Shown: positions 25,584 to 33,841, counted from the first letter of the stretch. The stretch is DNA of 59,356 bases from CAYFUF01 sp964346245 (GCA_964346245.1 CAYFUF010000006.1:1-59356), one strand, 5' to 3'. Made by a program: numbers and translations. Notes: generated by a model not told the origin, from the sequence alone.

Positions 25584-26143
25584 GTAACTACGGATTCTTC
25601 CCTTGGTCTGAGCTGGATAAATCAGCTGAGCTTAGTATAAGCCTGCTTGACCCTAGGACCGAATGGTCAACAACAGGAGAATACAAGGAGAAAGCCAAGA
25701 ACCACTGTGCTTCGACCTTAGTCCTAAACCTCTTTGTTTTAGATTCAGCTCGAGAAAATGTGCATCTTTCCAAAGAAGAAAGAAACCACTTGTTTGAAAG
25801 GGTTCACAGGGAAATTGGTAACGGCCCAGTCGCCTTTCTGGCAAGAAAAATCAAGCGCCTGTTTGTACGTGAGAAGGACAAGTTGCTTAAGACGAGCTGG
25901 CTTATTAACATGGCTGAACTTGAAGAATCTTTACAGCAAAATCGGCCGGTCGCTCTTTTGTTACGGCTTGGCTTGTTGGATTGGCATTGGGTTTTGGCTA
26001 CCGGCATAGTTGTTGTGGGGGAAGGTGAAGGCAAGAGAAAAGTTCTGCAGATTATTGATAATTGGCATCCAAAGCCAACTTATTATAGAATGAATGAAAA
26101 GAGCAAAGTCTGGTCAATGACGTCGTATCACTTGCCCAGCTAA
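25580..26143 (+). CDS. Uncharacterised papain/C39-like cysteine-peptidase-fold protein
   Basis: I do not recognise this 187-residue protein by name. It has the layout of a C39-like cysteine peptidase: a Cys in NHCASTLVLNLF (Cys43), a His in LLDWHWVLATG (His136) and an acidic/amide residue in IIDNWHPK (Asp160 or Asn161). There is no signal peptide, so the fold would be cytoplasmic. It starts in an ATGA overlap with the MFS gene and is followed 9 bases later by a Tim44-like gene, so the three form a likely operon. A role in processing or sensing something exported by the MFS protein is possible but is only inference. Confidence 0.5.
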   Translation: MSNYGFFPWSELDKSAELSISLLDPRTEWSTTGEYKEKAKNHCASTLVLNLFVLDSARENVHLSKEERNHLFERVHREIGNGPVAFLARKIKRLFVREKDKLLKTSWLINMAELEESLQQNRPVALLLRLGLLDWHWVLATGIVVVGEGEGKRKVLQIIDNWHPKPTYYRMNEKSKVWSMTSYHLPS

Positions 26144-26152
26144 GGAGTGAAG

Positions 26153-26908
26153 ATGAGTGACCTATTTGTTAAGCTATTGCCTTTTATACCAATCCTTATC
26201 CTTATCGGCTTAATCTTATATGGCTATTTTAAATTGAGGAAGATAACGAGAACCTTCCGCAATGCTCTGCCCAATGAAGCCCAATCGATTAAAGGTCTAG
26301 GCGATTTGGTTAAATCTGCTCAGAGCAGAAATGCAGAAACGCCCAAGTCGTTAAACAACATGGAAGCAATCTACATGCCAATGATAGGCAAGGATTATCC
26401 CAACTTGCGGGTGGAGGAGCTGAAAGCCCAGGCAGAGAGCCTACTCTATATGTCCTACAAGGCGAGAGAGTCAGGCGACCTTAGTCAAATCGAAGAGACA
26501 GCAGGTCCCTACTTCCTTGAATCCTTGCGGAAAAGATTGGCGCTGAATTCGGAAACTCCCGCTTTGAAAGAGGTTAAGGTTCATGACTCGGCAATCAGCC
26601 GTTATGCCAGAGACCACGGACAACGCATCATCGATTTTCAATTTGCTGTAGAAGCGAAGTATAAGCAAGCTCAAGGACATCTGGATAAGGTTCAGATGCG
26701 AGACACCATCCGCTACCAGTTAATCGATGATATTCGTGTCTATGAGCGGGATGGTGGCGCCCTCGAACTGCTGACCAAGAATTGCCCTAACTGTGGAGCA
26801 CCCTTGGACGGCCTGCGGTCTACTACCTGCAGCTATTGCTCAGCCGCTGTTGAGCAAGTGGAAGTCAATGCTTGGTTAGCAACATCCATCAAGCCCGAAA
26901 TCTGGTAA
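26153..26908 (+). CDS. Tim44-like domain protein with N-terminal membrane anchor and C-terminal zinc ribbon
   Basis: The 251-residue protein has one membrane segment (about residues 6-26), a middle Tim44-like region and a C-terminal zinc ribbon with two CxxC pairs in CPNCGAPL and CSYCSAAV. Start ATG 26153 follows AAGGAG; an in-frame GTG at 26147 is less likely. Tim44-like domains (PF04280) occur in bacterial membrane proteins of unknown function. A longer paralog with the same ribbon lies at 31174-32088. It is in tight linkage with the C39-like gene. Confidence 0.75.
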   Translation: MSDLFVKLLPFIPILILIGLILYGYFKLRKITRTFRNALPNEAQSIKGLGDLVKSAQSRNAETPKSLNNMEAIYMPMIGKDYPNLRVEELKAQAESLLYMSYKARESGDLSQIEETAGPYFLESLRKRLALNSETPALKEVKVHDSAISRYARDHGQRIIDFQFAVEAKYKQAQGHLDKVQMRDTIRYQLIDDIRVYERDGGALELLTKNCPNCGAPLDGLRSTTCSYCSAAVEQVEVNAWLATSIKPEIW

Positions 26909-26940
26909 GAAGAGATATAAAAACGAATTCAAGATCCAGT

Positions 26941-26970
26941 AAAGCAGCGGCCTTCGCTGCTTTTTTCTTT
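26941..26970 (+). terminator. Terminator after the MFS/C39-like/Tim44 cluster
   Basis: A 9-base-pair perfect stem (AAAGCAGCG at 26941-26949 with CGCTGCTTT at 26955-26963) has a 5-base loop and six T residues straight after the core. It lies about 30 bases after the Tim44-like stop codon. Confidence 0.9.
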
Positions 26971-26986
26971 GCTATAAGATCCTACA

Positions 26987-27015
26987 TTCAAAAAAGCCGC
27001 TGCTTCTGTTACAAT
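26987..27015 (+). promoter_or_regulatory. Candidate promoter of the alpha/beta hydrolase gene
   Basis: TTCAAA (26987-26992), a 17-base spacer and TACAAT (27010-27015) give a plausible but imperfect sigma-A promoter, 40 bases before the start codon and just after the upstream terminator. Confidence 0.45.
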
Positions 27016-27055
27016 ATGGACAAGAATGCTTTGCGTTAAAGGAAGGGAGAGAAGA

Positions 27056-28891
27056 ATGATTGATCGGATTGCGAAAAATTCTAAGCGCTTTATTTTTCTT
27101 GCCCTTTTTTTGATGGCGGTGGGCACGCTGGGTGCCTGGCTGTTCCAGACCAGCTTTGGGCAGGTCAGTATCAAGCAGATCGCTTGGGAGACGAGCACAG
27201 GTTACAGCCTGAACGGTATCCTGATCGTACCTAAGGACCGGGGAGTGGACGAAAAGCTTCCTGCTATAGTTACCACCCACGGTTGGTTCAATACTAAAGA
27301 GATGCAAGACCTTAACTACGTGGAGCTTTCTAGAAGGGGATACGTCGTTTTAGCTATAGATATGTACGGTCACGGAGGCTCAGAGATTGNNNNNNNNNNG
27401 TTTACGGATGGCATGCATGGTAACGGAGTCTTTGATGCAGTCGACTACCTTGCCCATTTAGATTATGTCGACAGTGAGAAGATAGGGGTAACCGGTCACT
27501 CAAACGGCGCCTTGGCATCAAGTTATGCTATCCGCGTGGATGACCTAGAAGAGGAGAATCTGATTGCAGCGGTTCTTCTGGTTGCTAATGATGCCTTCTA
27601 TACCCAGACGGGTGATTTCAGCCAACCCTTCAGTGACTTTGATCAGCTGGGTAACTTTTATGGTAGCCGAGATGTGGGTATTGTTGCCCCTCTCTATGAT
27701 GACTTTTTCTTTCGCGTGAAAAACGAACAAGAGTCAGTAGGGCACACCGCACCGAGAGATTTCATGAATCAAGTTACTGCCCAGTCCTTTCTCGCTTTTG
27801 GAGAAGATAAAGAGGAGATGAGGCAGGCTAACACTTACTACTATAGCGAAGATAATCAGTCCTTCCGCGTAATCTATCCAATCCAGGGCAGCCACACCCT
27901 GGCTCACTTTTCCCAAGAAGAGGTAGCTAGAGTGATCGACTTCTTTGAAAAGAGCCTAGGGGCTCCGAGGCCTTTGGATAGTGGGGACCAGATATGGCCC
28001 GGCAAAGTGGCTTTCAATGCTTTAGCTTTAATTGGCTTTCTTATCTTCTTCACCAATCTGATGATTTACCTTTCTCGCAGCCGGCACTTCGCCGCCCTCA
28101 GGCGGGTTGAAAGGATTCAAGTTCCCAGGGATCCTCAATTTGTGAAAGGGGTAAACCGCTTAGTCCTTGCTACGGGAATCTTCACAGTGGTAAGCTTTTA
28201 CGCCAATACGTGGACTGCTTCCGTTCGAGTCGGCCCCTTCAAGCAGCTGGTATCCTGGGTTCTCGGTATGTGGTCCCTAACCATGGGCGCCTTCATTTTT
28301 CTGGGCATCCGCCGCTTGGCCAATCGAGCAAGAAAGAGGGGGCCGGTAAAACTGACGCTACCTTTACGGGCAATGCGTTACACCATCCTCCTTGCGCTTA
28401 TAGCACTGGTGCTTTCCTATGCTTTCGTCTTCTTGGCTGATTACTTCTTCCAAGTGGACTTTCGACTGTGGTTGTTTGCCCTACGGGCTTTCGAGGGCAA
28501 TAAGCTGATGCATATTCTCTTGCACTTTCCCTTCTTTCTTATCTTCTATATGGGCTTTGGTCTGCTTATCGGCCTATTTCGGGAGACAAGAAAGAAAGAG
28601 CTTAGCTCTATTGTAGCGAGCCTCTTGATGAGCTTGCCCCTGATTTTACTCGTTGTCTTCACCTATGGGACCTTCTTTAGCACGGGATATCTCCCTCACG
28701 AGTTTGTGGGATTTGGGTCGGATGGGGGCATTCTTGGGATATGGCTTTTTGTCACCAGCGTAAATATTCTGGTCACAAGCTATATCAACCAGAAGGTTTA
28801 TATCGCGACCAAGAATATCTATCTAGCAAGTATTGCTTCCGCTCTTCTTATCACGATAATGGAGGTCACCAACACCTTGACCGTTCTTTGA
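27056..28891 (+). CDS. Alpha/beta hydrolase fused to a multi-pass membrane domain
   Basis: The protein has about 611 residues. An N-terminal membrane anchor (about 11-32) is followed by an alpha/beta hydrolase domain with oxyanion region TTHGWF and nucleophile Ser149 in GHSNG. The candidate histidine is in IQGSHTLAH. From about residue 325 it continues into some seven to eight hydrophobic segments. I start it at ATG 27056 (RBS GGAAGGGAGAG). Ten N residues at 27390-27399 hide four codons around residues 112-115; the frame is kept if the length is right. The catalytic domain would lie outside the membrane. Substrate is unknown; the hydrolase-plus-membrane combination is uncommon. Confidence 0.75.
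   Translation: MIDRIAKNSKRFIFLALFLMAVGTLGAWLFQTSFGQVSIKQIAWETSTGYSLNGILIVPKDRGVDEKLPAIVTTHGWFNTKEMQDLNYVELSRRGYVVLAIDMYGHGGSEIXXXXFTDGMHGNGVFDAVDYLAHLDYVDSEKIGVTGHSNGALASSYAIRVDDLEEENLIAAVLLVANDAFYTQTGDFSQPFSDFDQLGNFYGSRDVGIVAPLYDDFFFRVKNEQESVGHTAPRDFMNQVTAQSFLAFGEDKEEMRQANTYYYSEDNQSFRVIYPIQGSHTLAHFSQEEVARVIDFFEKSLGAPRPLDSGDQIWPGKVAFNALALIGFLIFFTNLMIYLSRSRHFAALRRVERIQVPRDPQFVKGVNRLVLATGIFTVVSFYANTWTASVRVGPFKQLVSWVLGMWSLTMGAFIFLGIRRLANRARKRGPVKLTLPLRAMRYTILLALIALVLSYAFVFLADYFFQVDFRLWLFALRAFEGNKLMHILLHFPFFLIFYMGFGLLIGLFRETRKKELSSIVASLLMSLPLILLVVFTYGTFFSTGYLPHEFVGFGSDGGILGIWLFVTSVNILVTSYINQKVYIATKNIYLASIASALLITIMEVTNTLTVL
27390..27399. other. Assembly gap of 10 N inside the hydrolase gene
   Basis: Ten unknown bases interrupt the hydrolase coding region. 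The flanks read in the same frame before and after, and the protein stays similar in style, so the gap length is probably near the true size. Confidence 0.95.
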
Positions 28892-28951
28892 GCAGGGCTT
28901 TTAAAGGACGATGAATTAGCCATAACAGCCCATCCCTACAAGCAAGATTTC

Positions 28952-28980
28952 TTGACAAGCTTAGCTAGATTTGGTAGTAT
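28952..28980 (+). promoter_or_regulatory. Promoter of rplM-rpsI
   Basis: TTGACA (28952-28957), a 17-base spacer and TAGTAT (28975-28980) form a strong sigma-A promoter. About 155 bases of leader follow before rplM. Confidence 0.85.
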
Positions 28981-28984
28981 AGTC

Positions 28985-29060
28985 GAGTATCTGTTTGGGC
29001 AGCTAGATGTGCCCTTTGGATATCTTCGGTAATTCCTTCGCAGCGTCGATGTGCGAAACA
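28985..29060 (+). promoter_or_regulatory. Structured leader of rplM (candidate L13 leader)
   Basis: The leader contains GGGCA with TGCCC (28997-29014) inside a looser outer helix (GAGTATC with GATATCTTC) and a second hairpin TTCGCA with TGCGAA (29037-29057). B. subtilis and relatives have a conserved L13 leader before rplM, thought to mediate feedback by L13. I infer the same role from position and shape; I cannot confirm the consensus. Confidence 0.45.
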
Positions 29061-29142
29061 TAAATTGTCGAATGAACAAAAACCGCCTCCTCAACGAGCG
29101 GAGTCTAAATAGTTGAGGCAGAGATTGAAAAAGGAGAAATCA

Positions 29143-29571
29143 ATGAAAACATATTTAGCTAAACCACAAGAAGTTGAGCGTAAATGGTATGTTATTGATG
29201 CAACCGATCAAGTTCTAGGTCGCCTAGCTACTCAAGTTGCAACAATCCTTCGTGGAAAAAACAAACCAACTTATACGCCAAACGTTGATACTGGTGACTA
29301 CGTCATTATTATCAATGCAGAAAAGATTCGCGTAACAGGTAACAAAGAGCACCAAAAAGTCTACGAGCATTTCACTGGTTACCCAGGTGGACTTCGCCAA
29401 ACCTCTTACAAAGACATGCTAGAGAAACACCCAGAGCGCATCATCGAGAAGGCTGTTAAAGGCATGCTTCCAAAGAATACTTTAGGAAGACAGATGTATC
29501 GCAAGCTTAAAGTTTATGCAGGCCCAGAGCACAATCATGCCGCTCAAATGCCTGAAGAACTTTCACTATAG
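29143..29571 (+). CDS. rplM: 50S ribosomal protein L13
   Basis: L13 is an early large-subunit assembly protein. The 142-residue product starts at ATG 29143 after AAAGGAGAAATCA; an in-frame start at 29113 would lie in the leader. The sequence has RKWYVIDATDQVLGRLATQ and the signature VKGMLPKNTLGRQMYRKLKVY. It is cotranscribed with rpsI, 12 bases downstream. Confidence 0.98.
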   Translation: MKTYLAKPQEVERKWYVIDATDQVLGRLATQVATILRGKNKPTYTPNVDTGDYVIIINAEKIRVTGNKEHQKVYEHFTGYPGGLRQTSYKDMLEKHPERIIEKAVKGMLPKNTLGRQMYRKLKVYAGPEHNHAAQMPEELSL

Positions 29572-29583
29572 TAGGGGGTTGAA

Positions 29584-29973
29584 ATGGCAACACAATATTT
29601 AGGAACTGGTCGTAGAAAGACAGCTATTGCTCGCGTTCGTTTAACAGCTGGTAGCGGAAAATTCATGATTAATGGTTATGATATTTCAGAGTACTTCGAT
29701 TATCAAACATTAGTAGATATTGCAAAATCTCCACTACAGTTAACAGGTAACCTAGAGAACTACGATGTCAACGTTAACGTCAAGGGTGGTGGTTACACTG
29801 GTCAAGCAGGTGCAATTCGTCATGGCGTAGCTCGTGCTTTAGTTGAATCCGATGAAGATTTACGTACAACCTTGAAGAAGGAAGGTTACCTAACCCGTGA
29901 CCCACGTAAAAAGGAACGCTACAAGTACGGATTTAAGAAAGCTCGTAAGAGCCCACAATTCTCTAAGCGTTAA
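29584..29973 (+). CDS. rpsI: 30S ribosomal protein S9
   Basis: S9 has a C-terminal tail that contacts P-site tRNA. The 129-residue product has the core LGTGRRKTAIARVRLTAGSG and GGGYTGQAGAIRHGVARAL, and ends in the conserved KKARKSPQFSKR. RBS is TAGGGGGTTGAA, weaker than its neighbours. Confidence 0.98.
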   Translation: MATQYLGTGRRKTAIARVRLTAGSGKFMINGYDISEYFDYQTLVDIAKSPLQLTGNLENYDVNVNVKGGGYTGQAGAIRHGVARALVESDEDLRTTLKKEGYLTRDPRKKERYKYGFKKARKSPQFSKR

Positions 29974-30003
29974 TCGCTTCATGAGATCATATCTGAACAT
30001 GAT

Positions 30004-30032
30004 AAAAGACTGTCAGTTGACAGTCTTTTTTT
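30004..30032 (+). terminator. Terminator of rplM-rpsI
   Basis: Arms AAAAGACTGTCA (30004-30015) and TGACAGTCTTTT (30018-30029) form an 11-12 base-pair stem with a tiny loop, followed by further T residues. It could also end transcription arriving on the minus strand from the threonine aldolase gene, because both arms are A/T-tailed. Confidence 0.9.
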
Positions 30033-30049
30033 GTATGCTATTTATTTCT

Positions 30050-31087
30050 TTAACGGGCTTGGAGCAAATCTTCGATGAGCCGGTCAACATTTTCCTTCTT
30101 GGTTGCCCAGGAGGTACATAGACGAATGATGGAGCGGTCATCATCTACTTTCTCCCAAAGCTGGAAGATATATTTGTCCTTCAACGCATCAATTTGCTTC
30201 TGATGGAGGACCGGGAAAATCTGGTTAGTAGGGGATGGATAGGCAAGTTCGTAACCATCATCTCGCAAGGCGTTGACAATCCTATTAGCACAATCGATAG
30301 CGTGCTTGGAAATCGTCAAATAGAGGTTCTCGTCGAAGAGGCTGTCGAATTGGAGGCCCAAGAAACGTCCTTTAGCGAGGAGGTTGCCGTTCTGTTTTAT
30401 CATATGGCGGAAGCCTGGCTTTAATAGGTCGTTGGTTATGATGATAGCTTCGCCCATCATTGCCCCCACTTTGGTTCCACCGATATAGAAGGCGTCGCAG
30501 AATTCCGTCAGGTCTTTCAACGTCAGATCGTTTTCCTCGGAAGCAAGGGCGTAGCCTAAACGGGCCCCATCGATGAAGAGGTAGAGGCCGTACTCTTGGC
30601 AGAGCTCATGGATTTCCTTCAACTCTTCTTTACTATAAAGGGTGCCCAGCTCGGTAGATTGGGATAGGTAGACTAATTTTGGTTCGACTTTATGCTCTGG
30701 GTTTGGCAAGGCGAGGTAGTCTTCCATATAGGTCCTTATCGACTCGGCCGATAGCTTGCCATCTTGGTGGTCTAGGAGGAGGACCTTGTGTCCGGTTGCT
30801 TCCAGGGCACCGGTCTCGTGGGTGTGGATGTGTCCCGTTGTCGCAGACAGGGCGCCTTGGTAGGGACGGAGCAAGTGGGCAATCACGGTCACGTTAGCTT
30901 GGGTACCGCCAACCATGAAGTGGACGTCAATATCGTCCCTGCCACAAGCTTTCTTAATCTTCTGTCGAGCGCTCTCGCAATAGGGGTCCTTGCCGTAGCC
31001 GGCTGTTTGCTCATCGTTAGTTTCTTGCAAGCGCTTTAAAATCTGGGGGTGCATACCTTCAGCGTAATCAATATCGAATCGAATCAT
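30050..31087 (-). CDS. ltaE: Low-specificity L-threonine aldolase (PLP-dependent)
   Basis: The enzyme cleaves L-threonine or L-allo-threonine to glycine and acetaldehyde. The 345-residue product belongs to the beta-eliminating lyase family (PF01212). PLP is held by Lys206 in IGGTKVGAM, with Asp173 and Arg176 in FIDGARLG. Residue His88 in HIHTHETGALE is the expected stacking position. The ATG on the minus strand follows AAGGAG. It is a solitary gene; its stop lies only about 17 bases from the rpsI terminator. Confidence 0.88.
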   Translation of the reverse strand: MIRFDIDYAEGMHPQILKRLQETNDEQTAGYGKDPYCESARQKIKKACGRDDIDVHFMVGGTQANVTVIAHLLRPYQGALSATTGHIHTHETGALEATGHKVLLLDHQDGKLSAESIRTYMEDYLALPNPEHKVEPKLVYLSQSTELGTLYSKEELKEIHELCQEYGLYLFIDGARLGYALASEENDLTLKDLTEFCDAFYIGGTKVGAMMGEAIIITNDLLKPGFRHMIKQNGNLLAKGRFLGLQFDSLFDENLYLTISKHAIDCANRIVNALRDDGYELAYPSPTNQIFPVLHQKQIDALKDKYIFQLWEKVDDDRSIIRLCTSWATKKENVDRLIEDLLQAR

Positions 31088-31110
31088 TCCTATACTCCTT
31101 AGTCAGAAAT

Positions 31111-31146
31111 AACCTTGCTACTTCAGGGAAGAGCAAGGTCTTTTTG
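31111..31146. terminator. Possible terminator between two minus-strand genes
   Basis: ACCTTGCT and AGCAAGGT form an 8-base-pair stem around a 12-base loop. The better T run (CTTTTTG) is on the plus strand, while the minus-strand side is only TATTTCT. It may end the Tim44-like gene, but the signal is mixed. Confidence 0.4.
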
Positions 31147-31173
31147 TCTATTAGGTTGAGTTACTTGGTCCTT

Positions 31174-32088
31174 CTAGGACAGGGTCTGCTGGCTGATTGG
31201 TTGAAGTCTGGTCAAGACCCACTGTTGGGCACCAGTCGTTACTTCAGAACCGCAGTAGTCACAGACACCGTGTTGGTTGATGGACAGGTTAGCTCCACAA
31301 TTCGGACAGGTCGTTACATGGGTTTCTGCCGCAGGGTTAGTCTTGGCATCCAATTGGCGCATGAAGGTCATCCGGTAAGTCATGACATAGCGCCTATTCT
31401 TGTTGCCCTTAAGCACTTTCCCATTGCTATCATCAACGACATAATCCCGATAGCGGGCTTGAATTATCGTGTTTAAATAGGAGTTTTGCGTATCTTCAGA
31501 GTATTCTTCAATCTTGGTATCCAAAACCGCTATATCCTCAACCACATTGGTTTGACCTTTTTCGATAAAGTCATCCAATTGTTGTTGGTGTTGATAGAAG
31601 AGTTGGTCGGATTCAAACGTTCTGATGGATTTCCAATCTTTATCTGTCCACGCATTCTGCAAAGTGACAAAGACATTGCTTACACGAGAAAGGAAAGACT
31701 GCTTAGAGAAGGCTGGGTCCCTATTGGTGAGCTGAGTCAAATTGATATCTTCACCTTTGATATTTGGCCGCTGAATGGAGCTTGGTGCAGTGCCTGTAGA
31801 TCGCTTAGCTTTATTGCCAGACGAGGTCTTATCACGGAAAAAGATTAGATAGACAGCAACGAGGATGATAAATAGTATTGGATTATCAAACAGCATGTAC
31901 ATGAAGCCAAAGGACATACCGTCGCCGCCGCTACCACTATCAAAGTCCCAGTCGAGCCCACCGCCACCACCGTCATAATCCCAGTCAAGTCCACCACCCA
32001 CATCGGCGAGTGCTGTATTGGCTGCTAAGGGAAGTAAGATAACACAGAGTGCTATAGCACATAGGATAATCAACTTCTTTTTACGCAT
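31174..32088 (-). CDS. Secreted-type Tim44-like protein with zinc ribbon
   Basis: The 304-residue protein has an N-terminal signal peptide (hydrophobic residues about 5-26), a Gly/Asp/Trp-rich linker containing two copies of GGLDWD, a second hydrophobic segment at about 68-84, and a Tim44-like region. It ends in a zinc ribbon with CPNCGANL and CDYCGSEV. It is a longer paralog of the protein at 26153-26908. The Gly-rich repeat and aromatic residues recall disordered linkers. Function is unknown. A perfect palindrome (AATTCA-GAT-TGAATT, 32106-32120) lies just upstream of its start codon. Confidence 0.75.
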   Translation of the reverse strand: MRKKKLIILCAIALCVILLPLAANTALADVGGGLDWDYDGGGGGLDWDFDSGSGGDGMSFGFMYMLFDNPILFIILVAVYLIFFRDKTSSGNKAKRSTGTAPSSIQRPNIKGEDINLTQLTNRDPAFSKQSFLSRVSNVFVTLQNAWTDKDWKSIRTFESDQLFYQHQQQLDDFIEKGQTNVVEDIAVLDTKIEEYSEDTQNSYLNTIIQARYRDYVVDDSNGKVLKGNKNRRYVMTYRMTFMRQLDAKTNPAAETHVTTCPNCGANLSINQHGVCDYCGSEVTTGAQQWVLTRLQPISQQTLS

Positions 32089-32105
32089 AGGTTTCCTCTT
32101 TCTCC

Positions 32106-32120
32106 AATTCAGATTGAATT
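32106..32120. repeat. Perfect palindrome upstream of the Tim44-like gene
   Basis: AATTCA (32106-32111), GAT and TGAATT (32115-32120) form a 6-3-6 palindrome in the 5' region of the minus-strand Tim44-like gene. It could be an operator, but it is short and AT-rich. Confidence 0.3.
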
Positions 32121-32229
32121 CTTACTTACTAATATAACCCAAATGAGCAAAATTATCGATTAAGTCACACTATTATTATAGCGATAGAATATGCAGAAAT
32201 CTTGTAAACTAGTAGGTGGGCAATTTTCA

Positions 32230-32258
32230 TTGTTTGCGGTTGCCCCCTGTGTTAAGAT
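32230..32258 (+). promoter_or_regulatory. Candidate promoter for the small membrane protein/HAD gene pair
   Basis: TTGTTT (32230-32235), a 17-base spacer and TAAGAT (32253-32258) lie 37 bases before the start codon. The match is moderate. Confidence 0.45.
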
Positions 32259-32295
32259 AAGTAGAAGATTAGCTATACATAATGAAGGAGGAGCT

Positions 32296-32862
32296 ATGTC
32301 AAGTATTTTTGGACTCATAGCACAATATAAAGGGGATCTTTCCATCTTCCCTACAGTAATTATTATATTTGTTCTAGCTACGCTACTTTGTTTCATCCTT
32401 TTTAATAAGATGAAATGGTTGAAGTACATACCAGGTCTTATCGGTATTATCATGGGTGCAGTCTTTGCTTTGGATGGCGTGAAAACCGTTGTTGATCCCG
32501 GCGGTTTAGAAACCCTATGGAAAGGGATCTACTTTTTTGTGGCCGGCTGTATCGCTTTAGGTACAGCTTGGATCATTGCCCTATTGGCTAGCATGACAGC
32601 AAGTAGGAAAGTCACCACAGCAACAACAAGGACCAAGGTGAAGAAAGTCCCAAAGTCTGAAGCCAGCTACATGAGAGATGAAGATGTGGATGTAGCTGTG
32701 GCCGAAGAAACCACATCCGGGCTTAGCGATATGAGCCCTGAAGAAGATATACAAATGACCAAACGCCTGGAGCGCATCGCAGATAGCGATCTAAATCCAG
32801 CATCTCATGCGGGCCATCAGGGCTACCAACCTAAGGATGCATCTAGGTTAGATAAAGAGTAA
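32296..32862 (+). CDS. Small membrane protein of unknown function
   Basis: I do not recognise this 188-residue protein. It starts at ATG 32296 (RBS GAAGGAGGAG) with three hydrophobic segments in the first 110 residues (roughly 15-35, 42-60, 72-100), then a charged, probably disordered C-terminal tail with many Thr/Lys then Glu/Asp residues. A longer reading frame from 32191 has no ribosome site. The gene is 17 bases from the HAD phosphatase, so they are probably cotranscribed. Confidence 0.65.
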   Translation: MSSIFGLIAQYKGDLSIFPTVIIIFVLATLLCFILFNKMKWLKYIPGLIGIIMGAVFALDGVKTVVDPGGLETLWKGIYFFVAGCIALGTAWIIALLASMTASRKVTTATTRTKVKKVPKSEASYMRDEDVDVAVAEETTSGLSDMSPEEDIQMTKRLERIADSDLNPASHAGHQGYQPKDASRLDKE

Positions 32863-32879
32863 TAGGAAAAGGACACGAT

Positions 32880-33686
32880 ATGGATTCAGGAAAGACAATA
32901 GCCGCATTCTTCGATATTGATGGGACCCTTTCTCGAGAGTCAATGCTGATTCACCATTTCAAACGACTAATCAAGTACGGAATCATCGATGAACAGGAAT
33001 GGGTAGACCGCATAAGGCCTCTATATCGACGTTATGATCAGCGCTACGCCGAGTATGACGATTATCTAGATGAAGTCACCGCTGTCTACAAGGATTACCT
33101 TGAAGGCTTGGATAGCTCCATCATCGAATTCACGGCCAAGCAAATTGTTGATGAATATGGGGATGTTGTCTATAAATACACTAGGGAGCGAATCGAGTGG
33201 CACAAGAACCAAGGGCACAAAGTCTTCTTTATCTCCGGCTCGCCCGACTTTATCATCGACAAGATGGCTGAGCGTTACCATATCACCGACTACAAGGCAA
33301 CGGCTTACAAAAAGAACGAAGTGGGCATCTTTACTTCGGAGATCGTTCCAATGTGGGACAGTGAATCCAAAGAGCGGACAATACATGAGTTTGTCGACCA
33401 GTATAACATCGACCTAGCTTGTTCCTATTCTTACGGAGACACCAATGGAGACTTCTCCATGTTCCAACTAGTTGGCCACCCCACAGCGATTAACCCTTCC
33501 TACCGACTGCTCAAAATGATCCAAGATAACTACGATGTAGCAATCCGTATTGCCATCGTCGTCGAGCGCAAGGATGTCATCTATAAATTCACCAGTGATG
33601 TGACGGCTCAAAATGCAATGCTCTTTGATGCTCTAACCATCCACGAACCCATTCGAGACTTCGTCGACGATTGGGACATAAAGTAA
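32880..33686 (+). CDS. HAD-superfamily subfamily IB hydrolase (SerB-like phosphatase)
   Basis: The 268-residue product has the HAD motifs: FFDIDGTL with nucleophile Asp12 and Asp14 as general acid, FFISGSPDF for motif II, and YGDTNGDFSM for motif III/IV. The HAD-IB group includes phosphoserine phosphatase-like and acyl-phosphate enzymes; the substrate is unclear. Start ATG 32880 is preceded by a weak ribosome site (AAAGGA). It is in line with the small membrane protein upstream and is followed by a strong terminator. Confidence 0.85.
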   Translation: MDSGKTIAAFFDIDGTLSRESMLIHHFKRLIKYGIIDEQEWVDRIRPLYRRYDQRYAEYDDYLDEVTAVYKDYLEGLDSSIIEFTAKQIVDEYGDVVYKYTRERIEWHKNQGHKVFFISGSPDFIIDKMAERYHITDYKATAYKKNEVGIFTSEIVPMWDSESKERTIHEFVDQYNIDLACSYSYGDTNGDFSMFQLVGHPTAINPSYRLLKMIQDNYDVAIRIAIVVERKDVIYKFTSDVTAQNAMLFDALTIHEPIRDFVDDWDIK

Positions 33687-33691
33687 ATCAA

Positions 33692-33737
33692 AAGGCTGTA
33701 TCAGAAATTGAACATTCTGATACAGCCTTATTTTTTT
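33692..33737 (+). terminator. Terminator after the HAD gene
   Basis: A perfect 15-base-pair stem (33692-33706 with 33715-33729) with an 8-base loop is followed by ATTTTTTTG. It lies directly downstream of the HAD stop codon and is one of the strongest terminators in the window. Confidence 0.95.
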
Positions 33738-33841
33738 GTTCTAAGAAGGTCTGCTCATTCCACAAGACAATCCAAGCAGAGGTAAGCGGGGTACTTCCTT
33801 GAAAGCTGGAACGTTCTGGGAATTTAGCTATAGTAAACTGT

